Below, in pieces: positions 8,358 to 16,461 of a DNA stretch of 64,000 bases; the first letter of the stretch is position 1, and the number at the start of each line of letters is the position of its first letter. This DNA is from Selenomonas sputigena_A (lineage in GTDB: Bacteria > Bacillota > Negativicutes > Selenomonadales > Selenomonadaceae). The position numbers and the translations under genes are program-made. The notes beneath the pieces were generated by a model. It did not search any database. It saw nothing but the letters and a program-made list of their open reading frames with translations, and was not told the DNA's origin. The stretch covers positions 1,426,001 through 1,490,000 of the forward strand of contig NZ_CP194411.1 in NCBI RefSeq assembly GCF_051603425.1, given 5' to 3'.

Positions 8358-8994
8358 GGAAGCCGCCTGCGCCCTGCGGAATCGCGCTTCGTGGGCGTCG
8401 ATGCTCATGTTTTCCCTGACGGCGCTCGCTGCCCTGTCCTTCGCGCTCAGGGGTGCGCCTCCTGCACCGCGTCTTGCGGCGGGGCTTCTCTGGGTCGTCC
8501 TTTTCTTCTCGGCGGAGGCGGGCATTGGACGCGCTTTCCTCGATGAGTCCGCCGGAGGCACGCTGCTCGCGCTTCGCATTTATGCGGGAGCGCAGGCCGT
8601 GTTCCTCGGCAAGCTGCTCTATACATTCTTCGTGCTCGCGATTCTGGCCTTTTTTGACATCGTGCTTTTCCAGCTTTTCCTCGGCTTTTCCCTGGATGGG
8701 CTGCTTTCTTTTTTCGTCTTCTGCCTTGTCGTCCTGCTCGGCATCTGGGGCATTGCGGCGGCAGGCGTCATCGTATCGGCTTTGGCTGTCGGTGCGGGGG
8801 CGAGGAACGGGCTTTTTTCCGTTCTGATGCTGCCCGTCGTTCTGCCCGTATTCCTGCCGGCGCTGAGTTTGACGGGCGATCTCTTCGGCGCAGCCGAGCC
8901 GGTGCTTTCCCTGCTCGGCGTGATGGCGCTCTATGATATGATCTTGACGCTCGGCGCTTCCTGGCTGTTCGATTTCGTATGGCAGGAGCTTTGA
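8314..8994 (+). CDS. ccmB: haem exporter membrane protein CcmB
   Basis: A 226-residue protein with about six membrane spans (for example WVVLFFSAEAGIGRAF and ILAFFDIVLFQLFLGF), matching the size and hydropathy of CcmB, the membrane partner of CcmA. The ATG inside the end of ccmA is chosen because the purine-rich GGGGGAGGAGG stands nine bases before it; longer in-frame extensions upstream overlap ccmA coding sequence and look unlike CcmB. Acts in the inner membrane with CcmA and CcmC. Confidence 0.85.
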   Translation: MQPSIWSGARLVFRKEAACALRNRASWASMLMFSLTALAALSFALRGAPPAPRLAAGLLWVVLFFSAEAGIGRAFLDESAGGTLLALRIYAGAQAVFLGKLLYTFFVLAILAFFDIVLFQLFLGFSLDGLLSFFVFCLVVLLGIWGIAAAGVIVSALAVGAGARNGLFSVLMLPVVLPVFLPALSLTGDLFGAAEPVLSLLGVMALYDMILTLGASWLFDFVWQEL

Positions 8995-9065
8995 GTTTGC
9001 CGCCGCTGCTGCGGCGTGCGCGGCCCCGAAAACGGGGAAGCCGCAAAGAGAGGAGAGAATTCCCC

Positions 9066-9683
9066 ATGCTTCGCTTCCTTATCGCCATATTGACCGCAGT
9101 ACTTTTCGCCGCCGTCTTTTTTCTCGTGCCGCCGGCCGAGGGGCTGGGGTATTATGTGCGCATCATTTTTTTCCATATACCGGCGGCTTGGATTTCTGTG
9201 CTGGCGTTTTTTTTGAGCGCCTGGTGGGCCTTGCGGTTTCTCCGATGTCGCAGGATGACGGACGACGGCCTCAGTGCGCGCTCGGCAAAGCTCGGTTTCT
9301 TCTTCGTGCTCTTTGCGACGGCGACGGGGGCGCTTTTCAGCCGCTTGTCGTGGGGAGCGTGGTGGAACTGGGATCCGCGCCAGACGACCATCTTCGTCCT
9401 CATCCTGATTTACGGAGCGTATCTTACCTTGCGTGCGGCTGTGCCTGAAAGCCGCGGACGTGCGCTGATCTCTGCGGTCTATGCGCTGTTTTCCTTTTTG
9501 ACCGTGCCGTTTCTCGTATTCCTCCTGCCGCGCCTCTACTTTTCGCTGCATCCCGAGCCTATTTTGAACGGCAGCGGCCATGTGGCGATGGAGCCCGTCA
9601 TGCTTGGTGTGCTCCTGCTGGGGCTTCTTGATGCGACATTGATTTATTTCGCGCTTCTTTTTCGCGGTGCAAGGGAGGGTTGA
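9066..9683 (+). CDS. ccmC: haem delivery protein CcmC
   Basis: The haem-handling protein that loads CcmE. It has six membrane spans, and the tryptophan-rich WWD motif WGAWWNWDPRQT lies at about 96-107. Two histidines suited to axial haem ligation flank it (His37 in FFHIPAAW and His162 in YFSLHPEP). Length 205 residues is slightly short for the family. The start ATG follows GAGGAGAG; an in-frame ATG at 8979 would overlap ccmB and lacks a ribosome site. The ccmE ATG follows three bases after the stop. Confidence 0.9.
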   Translation: MLRFLIAILTAVLFAAVFFLVPPAEGLGYYVRIIFFHIPAAWISVLAFFLSAWWALRFLRCRRMTDDGLSARSAKLGFFFVLFATATGALFSRLSWGAWWNWDPRQTTIFVLILIYGAYLTLRAAVPESRGRALISAVYALFSFLTVPFLVFLLPRLYFSLHPEPILNGSGHVAMEPVMLGVLLLGLLDATLIYFALLFRGAREG

Positions 9684-9686
9684 GGC

Positions 9687-10052
9687 ATGAAAAGAAGCTA
9701 TATGCTCATCGGTCTTGTCGTGGTTTTTGTCTGTTACGCGGGTTGGGCTTTCGCCGACAGCCTGACGCCCTACGTCGATATCAAAGGGGCGCGGGAGGCG
9801 AGGGGATCCGTGCAGGTCAAGGGGCTTCTCCTGAAAGATATTCCTCCTGTGCAGCAGGGCGGCGATTTCGTCTTCTGGCTCTCGGATGAGGCGGGGGAAA
9901 AAATAGAGGTGCGATACCATGGAACGGAGCCTGACCAGTTCCGTTCGGCGTACCATATCGTGGCTGTCGGCAGCTGCAGGGACGGCGTTTTCGAGGCGGA
10001 CAGACTGCTCTTGAAATGTCCGTCGAAGTATGAAAAGCTGAAGGGCGGTTGA
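9687..10052 (+). CDS. ccmE: cytochrome c haem chaperone CcmE, CxxxY variant
   Basis: Small periplasmic OB-fold chaperone, 121 residues, with an N-terminal membrane anchor (LIGLVVVFVCYAGWAF). Standard CcmE binds haem covalently through a histidine in an HxxxY motif. Here the corresponding place near the C-terminus reads KCPSKY, so Cys111 replaces the histidine, with Tyr115 kept. CxxxY CcmE proteins are known from archaea and some bacteria such as Desulfovibrio. The usual histidine-rich C-terminal tail is absent. Position between ccmC and ccmF supports the call. Confidence 0.85.
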   Translation: MKRSYMLIGLVVVFVCYAGWAFADSLTPYVDIKGAREARGSVQVKGLLLKDIPPVQQGGDFVFWLSDEAGEKIEVRYHGTEPDQFRSAYHIVAVGSCRDGVFEADRLLLKCPSKYEKLKGG

Positions 10053-10124
10053 TTTTGGGACCGTCTGCCGCCTGCATCCGGCAGGAATGACTCTTGGACA
10101 AACTGGCAAGGAGGATCTTCAGCC

Positions 10125-12239
10125 ATGACAATCGGCGCGGTTTTTCTTTCGCTTTGCCTCATCTTCGCCTTGGGCGCTTCATTCTCCTGGGGCATAAAAA
10201 AAGTATCCGCAGGGAGATCGCTGGCTCTCGCTTCGTTTTTTGCCGTGCTCATGGCGAGCGTCCTGCTCTTCTGGCTCATCCTCAGCGACCGTTTCGATAT
10301 CGATTACGTATGGAGTTATTCTTCGCTGGATTTGCCGCTGCTCTATAAGATTTCTGTGTTTTGGGCAGGGCAGCAGGGGTCGTTTCTCCTCTGGCTCTTC
10401 TTCCATGCGGCGGCAGGCGTGCTGCTCGTATGGCGGGGGCGGCTCGCCTCCCGGGGACTGGCGGTGTTCTTCTTCCTGCAGTCGCTTCTCGCCGCGCTTG
10501 TCCTTTTCTACAGTCCGTTCTTTGTGACGGAAGGCTATGCGCCGACGGACGGAGCAGGCATGAATCCCCTGCTGCAGGATCCGTGGATGGCCGTCCATCC
10601 GCCGCTCGTTTTCCTCGGGTACGCTCTTCTTGCCGTTCCGTATGCCGCGTCTTTGGGGACGCTTCTTTCCGATGAGCCGGACTCTCGGGAGTGGCTTTCC
10701 TTTGTGCGCAGCTGGTCGCTCGGCGCCTGGGCGCTCCTCGGCGCGGGCATCTTCGTCGGCGCTTTTTGGGCGTACAAGGTTCTCGGCTGGGGCGGCTGGT
10801 GGGGCTGGGATCCCGTGGAGAACTCTTCTCTTGTGCCCTGGCTGGCGGCGGGCGTCCTCGTCCATATTCTGAGGATTGCCCGCGTGCGTGCGGCGAACTT
10901 GGCGCTGGCGCATCTGGCGGCGATTTTTGCCTACGCGCTTGCGCTTTATGGCACCTTTCTCGCTCGGAGTGGCCTCTTGGGCGATTTTTCCGTTCATTCC
11001 TTCAGCGGCACGAGCATCGGCCTCAGCCTTGCCGTCGTCGATGCCTTCGTTCTTCTCGCAGGGCTTGTCCTGCTGGTTCGCTATGCGGGGAGGTTTCCGC
11101 GGGGGGAGCCGTATCCGGCGCATGGAAGCCGCGAATTTTGGCTTCTGCTCGGCTGCCTTTGGCTGTGCTTCATCGCTTTTATTGTTTTCATCGGCATGTC
11201 GATGCCGCTCATTACCGCTTTGTGGGGCGATCCCGCCGCTGTCGGGACGGGTTTCTACTTCAGGACGACCGCGCCCCTTGCCGTTTTGCTGCTCTTTGCC
11301 ATGGTGCCGGGCGTTCTGTTCCTCTATGGCATAGAGAAAAAAGCGGCTTCCTGGCATTTGCCCGCTCTTGCCGCTGTCCTTGGAGGTGCGGCGGCTCTGC
11401 TGCTCGGCCTGCGCGATGTGCGGGAGCTTCTTCTGGCGGCGGCTGCTGCGGCAGTCCTTGTCGCTTCGCGCCTCTCTTGGCGGCGCGGCGCACTGTCCCC
11501 GGCGGCGGCGCTTGCGCATCAGGGCACAGCTATGGCGTTGTTTGCCATGGCGCTCTCCTCGGCAGGTGCAGGCAGCACGCTGGAGTTTCTGCCGGATGAG
11601 CCGCAGCACGTTCTCGGCCATGAGATTGTCTACCGGGGTATGGAACTCGCGGAGAACCGTCGGCAAAAGGAATATGTCTTTTCCGTCGACGGTGAGGAAA
11701 AGCGCGCCCTGACGAAGCTCAGTGCACGCGGTGAGGAAGCGGCCAGGGAGCCTGCCATTGCCCATGGGCCGGCCGGCGATATCTATATCGCGCCCGCGCC
11801 CGTCGCTGTCGGTCACGAGGTCGTCCTGCGGCGCGGCGGCTTTCTTCTCGAAGGTGAGTTGGGCTACCGTCTTGAACGCGTGGAGGAAGAGCCGGATCCG
11901 GACGATACGGAGCGCAGGATTTTTCTCGTGCATATTGCCGTCACGGACGGCGAGACGGTGGAGCTTCTTGAAGCAAGTCTTGTTGCATCAGGCATGAAGG
12001 CAAGCACGGAGGCGGTTCCCGTCCTTGGCGGACAGCGCCGCCTGCGCGTCGTGGGCATCTCGGAGAACAGGAAGGAGGTCATGGTGCAGATCCTGCCCGC
12101 CATTGAGGAAGAGGCGCGCTTGCCGCTCACGGCATCCGTCAGCGAGAAGCCGCTTCTCTGGCTGCTTTGGCTCGGCGCAGCGTTTGCTTTCGGCGGCACG
12201 GCCTTTGCGGCGGCAAAGGCGACGAGGCAGGAAACGTGA
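10125..12239 (+). CDS. ccmF: cytochrome c haem lyase subunit CcmF
   Basis: A 704-residue, many-spanning membrane protein of the CcmF/CcsA superfamily, the core of the synthetase that attaches haem to CxxCH motifs. The WWD motif WGGWWGWDPVENSSL lies about a third of the way in, and a large periplasmic C-terminal domain precedes the last span, as in CcmF. AAGGAGG precedes the ATG. No CcmG, CcmH or CcmI follows; the operon runs directly into nrfHA, so thioreduction and apocytochrome handling must be encoded elsewhere or done differently. Confidence 0.9.
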   Translation: MTIGAVFLSLCLIFALGASFSWGIKKVSAGRSLALASFFAVLMASVLLFWLILSDRFDIDYVWSYSSLDLPLLYKISVFWAGQQGSFLLWLFFHAAAGVLLVWRGRLASRGLAVFFFLQSLLAALVLFYSPFFVTEGYAPTDGAGMNPLLQDPWMAVHPPLVFLGYALLAVPYAASLGTLLSDEPDSREWLSFVRSWSLGAWALLGAGIFVGAFWAYKVLGWGGWWGWDPVENSSLVPWLAAGVLVHILRIARVRAANLALAHLAAIFAYALALYGTFLARSGLLGDFSVHSFSGTSIGLSLAVVDAFVLLAGLVLLVRYAGRFPRGEPYPAHGSREFWLLLGCLWLCFIAFIVFIGMSMPLITALWGDPAAVGTGFYFRTTAPLAVLLLFAMVPGVLFLYGIEKKAASWHLPALAAVLGGAAALLLGLRDVRELLLAAAAAAVLVASRLSWRRGALSPAAALAHQGTAMALFAMALSSAGAGSTLEFLPDEPQHVLGHEIVYRGMELAENRRQKEYVFSVDGEEKRALTKLSARGEEAAREPAIAHGPAGDIYIAPAPVAVGHEVVLRRGGFLLEGELGYRLERVEEEPDPDDTERRIFLVHIAVTDGETVELLEASLVASGMKASTEAVPVLGGQRRLRVVGISENRKEVMVQILPAIEEEARLPLTASVSEKPLLWLLWLGAAFAFGGTAFAAAKATRQET

Positions 12240-12287
12240 TTTGTCTGTTCCGTGGATCTCCAAGTTCGTGGAAAGGAGGGAAGGAGA

Positions 12288-12767
12288 TTGGATGCAAAAG
12301 AATTTTTTCAGAAGAACACGCTGAAGTGTATCATCGGCGGCTTTGCCGCAGGCGTTTTGTTTTCCGTCTGTACGGCGGCGGGTCTTTCGTTTTCAGGTTC
12401 GCCCACATTTTGCGGACAGTGCCATGCGATGAAGATGGAAAAAGCGACATTCATGGAATCGTCGCACAGGGAGCGCGAGTGTGTGGATTGTCATCTGCCC
12501 CATGACAGCATGGTCGCTTATTTCGTTGAAAAAGGACGCAGCGGCATGATTGACGTCTACCACGAGGTCAAGCGCGACTATCCGGCGAAGATCCGCATTT
12601 CGGAGGATGCGGAAAAGATCGTGAACGGCAACTGCCTGCGCTGCCACAGCGCGACGATGTCTGTCGTCCATGCGGGGCCGATGGATGCCAATACCGACTG
12701 CATCAAGTGCCATAGGAGAGTGGCGCATGGCTCCAATCACTTGGAAGGAGGGATCAAAGTTGAGTAA
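12288..12767 (+). CDS. nrfH: membrane tetrahaem quinol dehydrogenase NrfH
   Basis: A NapC/NirT-type cytochrome that passes electrons from the quinone pool to NrfA. One N-terminal membrane anchor (IIGGFAAGVLFSVCTAAG) is followed by four haem sites: CGQCH, CVDCH, CLRCH and CIKCH. The TTG start is chosen because AAGGAGGG lies seven to nine bases before it; an ATG at 12252 has no ribosome site. It overlaps nrfA by eight bases (TTGAGTAA). About 159 residues, normal for NrfH. Confidence 0.9.
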   Translation: MDAKEFFQKNTLKCIIGGFAAGVLFSVCTAAGLSFSGSPTFCGQCHAMKMEKATFMESSHRERECVDCHLPHDSMVAYFVEKGRSGMIDVYHEVKRDYPAKIRISEDAEKIVNGNCLRCHSATMSVVHAGPMDANTDCIKCHRRVAHGSNHLEGGIKVE

Positions 12768-14109
12768 GCTGCAAAAATACTTGCTGGGTCTCATTGTCGT
12801 CTGCGCCCTGTTCTTTGGCTTTGTGATCGTGCGCATCGGCATCGCCCAGCCCTCGACTTCGCTGAAACTCGCCGAGATACCGACGGAGAACAACGCCCAT
12901 CTCGGCATGGAGGCCTTCAAAGAGGCCTATCCGCTTGAGTACGAGTCGTACCAGATGACGGCGAGCGATTCGCCTACGCCGACGGGCTACGGCAGCTCAG
13001 CCGTCCACTCGCGTCTGGCGGATGAACCGGAAATGATCGAGAATTGGAAGGGCTATGCCTTTTCCATGCACTACGACGATGACCGCGGCCATGTCTATGC
13101 GCTCGAGGACGTCAAGCGTTCGAAGCGCACGACGGTAGCCCAGCAGTACGGTTCCTGCATCACCTGTAAGAGCGCCTATACGAAAGACGTTTTTTTCGAC
13201 ACGATGGGCTGGGACTACACGCTGAAGGATTTCAAGGAGCTTGCCGACCAGGTGCCGAACGACGCTTCGATTGCCTGTGCGACGTGCCACGACGTGAAGA
13301 CGATGAAACTGCGCCTCGTGAATCCCGCACAGATCGAAGATCTAGAGCGCAACTGGGGCAAGACCTGGGACGAACTCAGCGACAACGACAAGCGCGCCCT
13401 CGTCTGTGGTCAGTGCCATACGGAGTATTACTTCGAGCAGGGCAAGAAAGGCCGCGTCGTGTTCCCGCGCGACAACGGCTACACGGCGGAGCAGATGTAC
13501 GAGTACTACAAGCGCACGGATCTTCCGGGCGGTTTCAAGGGCGACTGGAAGCATCCCGACTCGGGCGCGATGATGCTCAAGGCGCAGCATCCGGACTACG
13601 ATGTCTGGAAGACGAGCGTCCATGCGGACGCGGGCGTCACCTGCATCGACTGCCACATGCCGTACATGCGCAAAGACGGGCAGAAGTACACGTCGCATTA
13701 CATCTCGAGCCCGCTCAAGTATGTGGAGGCAGCGTGCCTCAAGTGCCATGACGAGAGCAAGGAAACGCTGATCGCCCGTGTTAAGACGATCCACGACAAC
13801 ACCTTCAAGCTGCAGAGGACGGCAGGCATCACGTGCGCCAAGGCGCATCTCGCCATCAAGGCGGCTGCTGCGGCCGGTGCAACGGACGAGCAGCTCGCTC
13901 CCGCGCGTGAGCTCATCCGTGAAGCACAGTGGTATTGGGACTACGTCGAAGCTGAAAACGGCGTCGGCTTCCATAATCCCGACCAGTGCATGCGGACGCT
14001 CGGTCTCTCCATCGACCTCGCGCATCAAGCGATTGAAGCGGCAAACGCCGCCACGCGCGGTGCGTTCCCGATGGACGACCTGCCGGACAAGCCGTTCGAT
14101 CATCTCTGA
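12760..14109 (+). CDS. nrfA: ammonia-forming cytochrome c nitrite reductase NrfA
   Basis: Reduces nitrite to ammonium in the periplasm. Five haem sites are present, the first being the catalytic CxxCK (CITCK, Cys133 to Lys137), then CATCH, CGQCH, CIDCH and CLKCH. The segment KAQHPDYDVWKTSVH carries conserved active-site and calcium-region residues. An uncleaved-looking N-terminal hydrophobic segment (YLLGLIVVCALFFGFVIV) directs export. The TTG start has AAGGAGGG seven bases before it and overlaps the nrfH stop; an ATG at 12727 is less well placed. Ends about 60 bases before a strong terminator. Confidence 0.92.
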   Translation: MSKLQKYLLGLIVVCALFFGFVIVRIGIAQPSTSLKLAEIPTENNAHLGMEAFKEAYPLEYESYQMTASDSPTPTGYGSSAVHSRLADEPEMIENWKGYAFSMHYDDDRGHVYALEDVKRSKRTTVAQQYGSCITCKSAYTKDVFFDTMGWDYTLKDFKELADQVPNDASIACATCHDVKTMKLRLVNPAQIEDLERNWGKTWDELSDNDKRALVCGQCHTEYYFEQGKKGRVVFPRDNGYTAEQMYEYYKRTDLPGGFKGDWKHPDSGAMMLKAQHPDYDVWKTSVHADAGVTCIDCHMPYMRKDGQKYTSHYISSPLKYVEAACLKCHDESKETLIARVKTIHDNTFKLQRTAGITCAKAHLAIKAAAAAGATDEQLAPARELIREAQWYWDYVEAENGVGFHNPDQCMRTLGLSIDLAHQAIEAANAATRGAFPMDDLPDKPFDHL

Positions 14110-14168
14110 TCACGGCAGTGGGAAATACTGCGAAGAGAGCAGTATTTGCAAAAAGTCTGTGACCTTCT

Positions 14169-14220
14169 AAACAGCAAAAAGCCGCCGCCCCCCTATGGGG
14201 GCGGCGGCTTTTTGCTGTTT
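14169..14220. terminator. bidirectional terminator between nrfA and the DUF1858 gene
   Basis: A near-perfect inverted repeat with 24-base arms: left arm 14169-14192 ending in GCCGCCGCCCCC, loop CTAT, right arm 14197-14220. A-tracts on the left and T-tracts on the right make it work on both strands, serving nrfA and the convergent DUF1858 gene. Confidence 0.85.
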
Positions 14221-14419
14221 AGTTTGCGGAAACGACTTCGTTCAGCCCCTTGATCAGGGCATCGATATCGATGCCGTGGGCGAGAGCGCCCTGCTCGATG
14301 TTTTCGAAGTGCGAAGCGGCGCAGCCGATGCAGCCCATGCCGGCGCTCATGAAGACGGGCACGGTGTCAGGATACTTCTGGACGACTTCTCCGATGCCCA
14401 TATCTTTTGTTATGGTCAT
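14219..14419 (-). CDS. DUF1858 (hybrid-cluster-associated redox disulfide) small protein
   Basis: A 66-residue protein with the DUF1858 signature: an early helix (GEVVQKYPDTVPVFMSAGMG) and the paired cysteines CIGCAASHFENIEQGA, followed by a helix ending LNEVVSAN. The family is known as a probable redox-disulfide domain often near nitrogen and hybrid-cluster proteins, in keeping with the adjacent nitrite reductase. AAAGGAGG precedes the ATG. Its stop lies inside the shared terminator. Function beyond a thiol/disulfide role is not established. Confidence 0.8.
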   Translation of the reverse strand: MTITKDMGIGEVVQKYPDTVPVFMSAGMGCIGCAASHFENIEQGALAHGIDIDALIKGLNEVVSAN

Positions 14420-14438
14420 ACAACAACCTCCTTTGATT

Positions 14439-14525
14439 ACAATGAAACCCCAAGAAGCAAGTCCATAGGGCAGAACCGATTGGTTGGTTCAATGCAAGGT
14501 GAGTGGACGCATCTGCGTCCGCTGG
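14439..14525. repeat. dispersed hairpin repeat, copy A
   Basis: First of three related elements. Conserved blocks in order: ACAATGAA, CCAAGAAG, CAAGTCC, CGATTGG, a TTCA block, GCAAGG and GTGGAC. The end forms a hairpin GGACGC-ATCT-GCGTCC (14505-14520). The hairpin sequence differs between copies while pairing is kept, which suggests selection on structure. It lies upstream of the DUF1858 gene in tandem with copy B. Confidence 0.6.
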
Positions 14526-14556
14526 AAAAATGACGGTCGCCCGGCAAATTTCCTTT

Positions 14557-14647
14557 GCAGTGAAATTTCCAAGAAGCCAAGCCGTAAGTGCAGGCTGTTT
14601 GATTGGTTTCATGCAAGGGCGGGTACACGGCAAAGCCGTATACGAAA
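14557..14647. repeat. dispersed hairpin repeat, copy B
   Basis: Second copy, about 30 bases after copy A: GCAGTGAAA, CCAAGAAGCCAAG, a GATTGGTTTCATGCAAGG block, then a terminal hairpin GTACACGGC-AAA-GCCGTATAC (14623-14643) with one mismatch. The TGAAA/TTTCA and CCAA/TTGG blocks can pair with each other in this copy, as in copy C. The 281 bases between the DUF1858 gene and the RelB-type gene consist mostly of copies A and B. Confidence 0.55.
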
Positions 14648-14700
14648 ATCACCTTACTACTGTCTTGATTATACCACGTTTCCTACCGGATAGCTATAGC

Positions 14701-14979
14701 TTATTTTTGCTTCTTGAGAATATTCGCCATCATTTCATGTGCTGAAGCATAGGACTTGAAATCCTCGGGATTTTTGCGGATCTCCTCGGCTTCTTGCAGA
14801 GCAGCCATCGTTTCGGGATTTGTGGCATAAAGCTCAAAAGGGAGCTTTCCTTGGCGCAGAATCTGACGCGCCATCGCGTTGACCGCGACGGACATGTTGA
14901 GCCCCATACTGGCAAGTGCAGCATCTGTTTGGGCTTTTAATGCGGAATCCATGCGGACTCGTATCATGGTTGAAGGCAT
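14701..14979 (-). CDS. RelB/DinJ-family antitoxin, no toxin partner visible
   Basis: A 92-residue protein beginning with the ribbon-helix-helix pattern of RelB/DinJ antitoxins: a strand (TMIRVRMDSALKAQTDAALA), then SMGLNMSVAVNAMARQILRQGKLPFEL, where the phrase for the second helix and the KLPFEL tail are typical. It would bind operator DNA as a dimer and neutralise a YafQ/RelE-type mRNase. No toxin-sized ORF lies directly after its stop, where copies A and B of the repeat lie, nor before it. AAAGGAGG precedes the start. Either it is an orphan or its toxin was lost. Confidence 0.85.
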   Translation of the reverse strand: MPSTMIRVRMDSALKAQTDAALASMGLNMSVAVNAMARQILRQGKLPFELYATNPETMAALQEAEEIRKNPEDFKSYASAHEMMANILKKQK

Positions 14980-15059
14980 GTGTTCAACCTCCTTTTTGAG
15001 ACAAAATATGGAATAAATCTACAGAAATCGCCGAATTTATCGACTCGTTCTATGACAGT

Positions 15060-15089
15060 AGTATATCATAAATTTGAGAAGAGATACAA
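15060..15089 (-). promoter_or_regulatory. promoter of the RelB-type gene
   Basis: On the minus strand, TTGTAT and TATACT are separated by 18 bases, with a TG just before the -10 (TGATATACT). It lies about 80 bases before the antitoxin start. The leader between holds no further ORF. Confidence 0.5.
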
Positions 15090-15163
15090 TGTAGCTATAT
15101 TGTGCGTGTAGTTTATAACAGCCTGCGCACCGCATGAAGAATGTAGCGCATCTATCCGATATG

Positions 15164-15202
15164 AAAAGGAGCTGTCGCGTTTGTTTGCGACAGCTCCTTT
15201 TT
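15164..15202 (-). terminator. terminator of the FlxA-like gene
   Basis: Hairpin with arms AAAAGGAGCTGTCGC (15164-15178) and GCGACAGCTCCTTTTT (15187-15202). A-tract and T-tract at the two ends allow use from either side; it follows the stop of the FlxA-like gene on the minus strand. Confidence 0.75.
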
Positions 15203-15222
15203 CGTGTTTTGCATTTCGTACG

Positions 15223-16290
15223 CTATGCCTGCCAGTAGTGTGCGTGCGACTGGCGATAGGCGGCGGAATCCTTGCTCTGGATCTGCGCGTCCAACTGACG
15301 CAGCTGCTGCTGGATCGCCGCCTTCTCATCGGGTGAGGTTGCTTTGGCGAGCTGCGCCTGTATCTGCTGTTTCTTCGCCTTGAGCTTTTGAATCTCGTCG
15401 TCCACGTTCTTGTCAGAGCACATCGTTACCTCTCGGTCGCCCTCTGCGTCCTTCGCTGCAGGCACAGTGCCTGCGTCTGCCTCAGAGGCGGGAGGAGCGG
15501 CAGGCAGGGACGCACCTTCGCTTGCCGCCGCGTGGTTCTTTGCATTTGCGGACGGCTCATAGACGGCGGCGGGAGAAGCCGGCTCGGTGATCTTGCCTGG
15601 CTGCGCGGCGTCATCCGTCGGCGCGACGGCTGCCTGCGCCCCGTACGCCTGCGTGGCTCGCATCTGGTTGATGCCAAGCTGCAGGGAAGCGATTTCTTTC
15701 TGCCTGTTTTGAATGGCTTCTGGATTCGTCAGACGAAGCGCTTCTATGGGATGGTTTGTCGCATAGTCAAGCTCGCGCTCCATGCGCTGCGCAACAGACT
15801 GCGCCTTTGCGGCGAATGCGCCGCTCTCTTTCGACTGCTGCAGCGATGCGCCTGCAGAAAGCAGATCGGCGAGGCGTGCATCTTCCTGGCTCTTCTTGCC
15901 GCTCTTTTTGTCCTGCACATTTGCTGTGCCGAAGCGGTCACGAACGCTGCCGGGCGCATCGTTTTCGTCCTCGCTCTTCTTGTCCGCCCGCATCGCTTCC
16001 GCCATTTGCTTCTGCAAATCGGCAAGCTGCTGCATCATCGTTTTCAGCAGGGCGTCCTTCGCCTCCGGGCGCATCTCGTCGTTACCCTTGACTTCTTCGA
16101 TGCGTGCCTGCAAGCGTGAAATGTTTTCCTGCAAGGGATTGGCTTTTTTCGAGCCGGCAGGATTCGCAGCAGGAGCGCTGACAGATGACTGCACGAGATT
16201 TTCCGTCCTGTTCTGCATGGCTGCGACGGGCAGGCCGCCGGCAGCGCGGCGATGCAAAGCAGGCGACATCATGAAATTGGAGATCTGCAT
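15223..16290 (-). CDS. FlxA-like coiled-coil protein
   Basis: A 355-residue protein with no signal peptide or membrane span. Two helical repeats resemble FlxA-like proteins: one near residues 45-90 (ISRLQARIEEVKGNDEM and PEAKDALLKTMMQQL) and one near the C-terminus (IQKLKAKKQQIQAQLAKA then IQQQLRQLDAQIQ). Between them is an alanine/proline-rich linker (about 210-290). FlxA-like family members are often flagellum-linked but poorly understood. The ATG at 16290 is used because AGGAGGTG is ten bases before it; an in-frame ATG at 16311 would contain that ribosome site. No flagellar gene is nearby. Confidence 0.6.
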   Translation of the reverse strand: MQISNFMMSPALHRRAAGGLPVAAMQNRTENLVQSSVSAPAANPAGSKKANPLQENISRLQARIEEVKGNDEMRPEAKDALLKTMMQQLADLQKQMAEAMRADKKSEDENDAPGSVRDRFGTANVQDKKSGKKSQEDARLADLLSAGASLQQSKESGAFAAKAQSVAQRMERELDYATNHPIEALRLTNPEAIQNRQKEIASLQLGINQMRATQAYGAQAAVAPTDDAAQPGKITEPASPAAVYEPSANAKNHAAASEGASLPAAPPASEADAGTVPAAKDAEGDREVTMCSDKNVDDEIQKLKAKKQQIQAQLAKATSPDEKAAIQQQLRQLDAQIQSKDSAAYRQSHAHYWQA

Positions 16291-16429
16291 GATAAAAAAA
16301 CACCTCCTCATTAAAAAAACATTAGAATCTCCCTTTGTTTTTTCGTTTATTTGGGAGGAAAACTTAAGTCGGTATTTGTGTACAGTTCTTCTTTTGCTGC
16401 AAGCGCAGCCATTTGCGAAGATGTGTGAA

Positions 16430-16461
16430 GTCGAATAATCTACCTGAGGCGATTATTCGAC
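16430..16461 (-). terminator. hairpin at the end of the unknown gene (weak terminator)
   Basis: Perfect 11-base arms, GTCGAATAATC (16430-16440) and GATTATTCGAC (16451-16461), overlapping the stop codon of the minus-strand gene. It has no clear T-tract, so it may act more as a transcript-stabilising end than a full terminator. Confidence 0.5.

Noticed and set aside
10179..11933. Very long open frame antisense to ccmF
   Set aside because: High-GC coding sequence often leaves the opposite strand open; the sense frame is a textbook CcmF, while the antisense product is a basic low-complexity chain. The same applies to long antisense frames over flotillin, topB, the HsdR-like gene, ndh and the SGNH gene.
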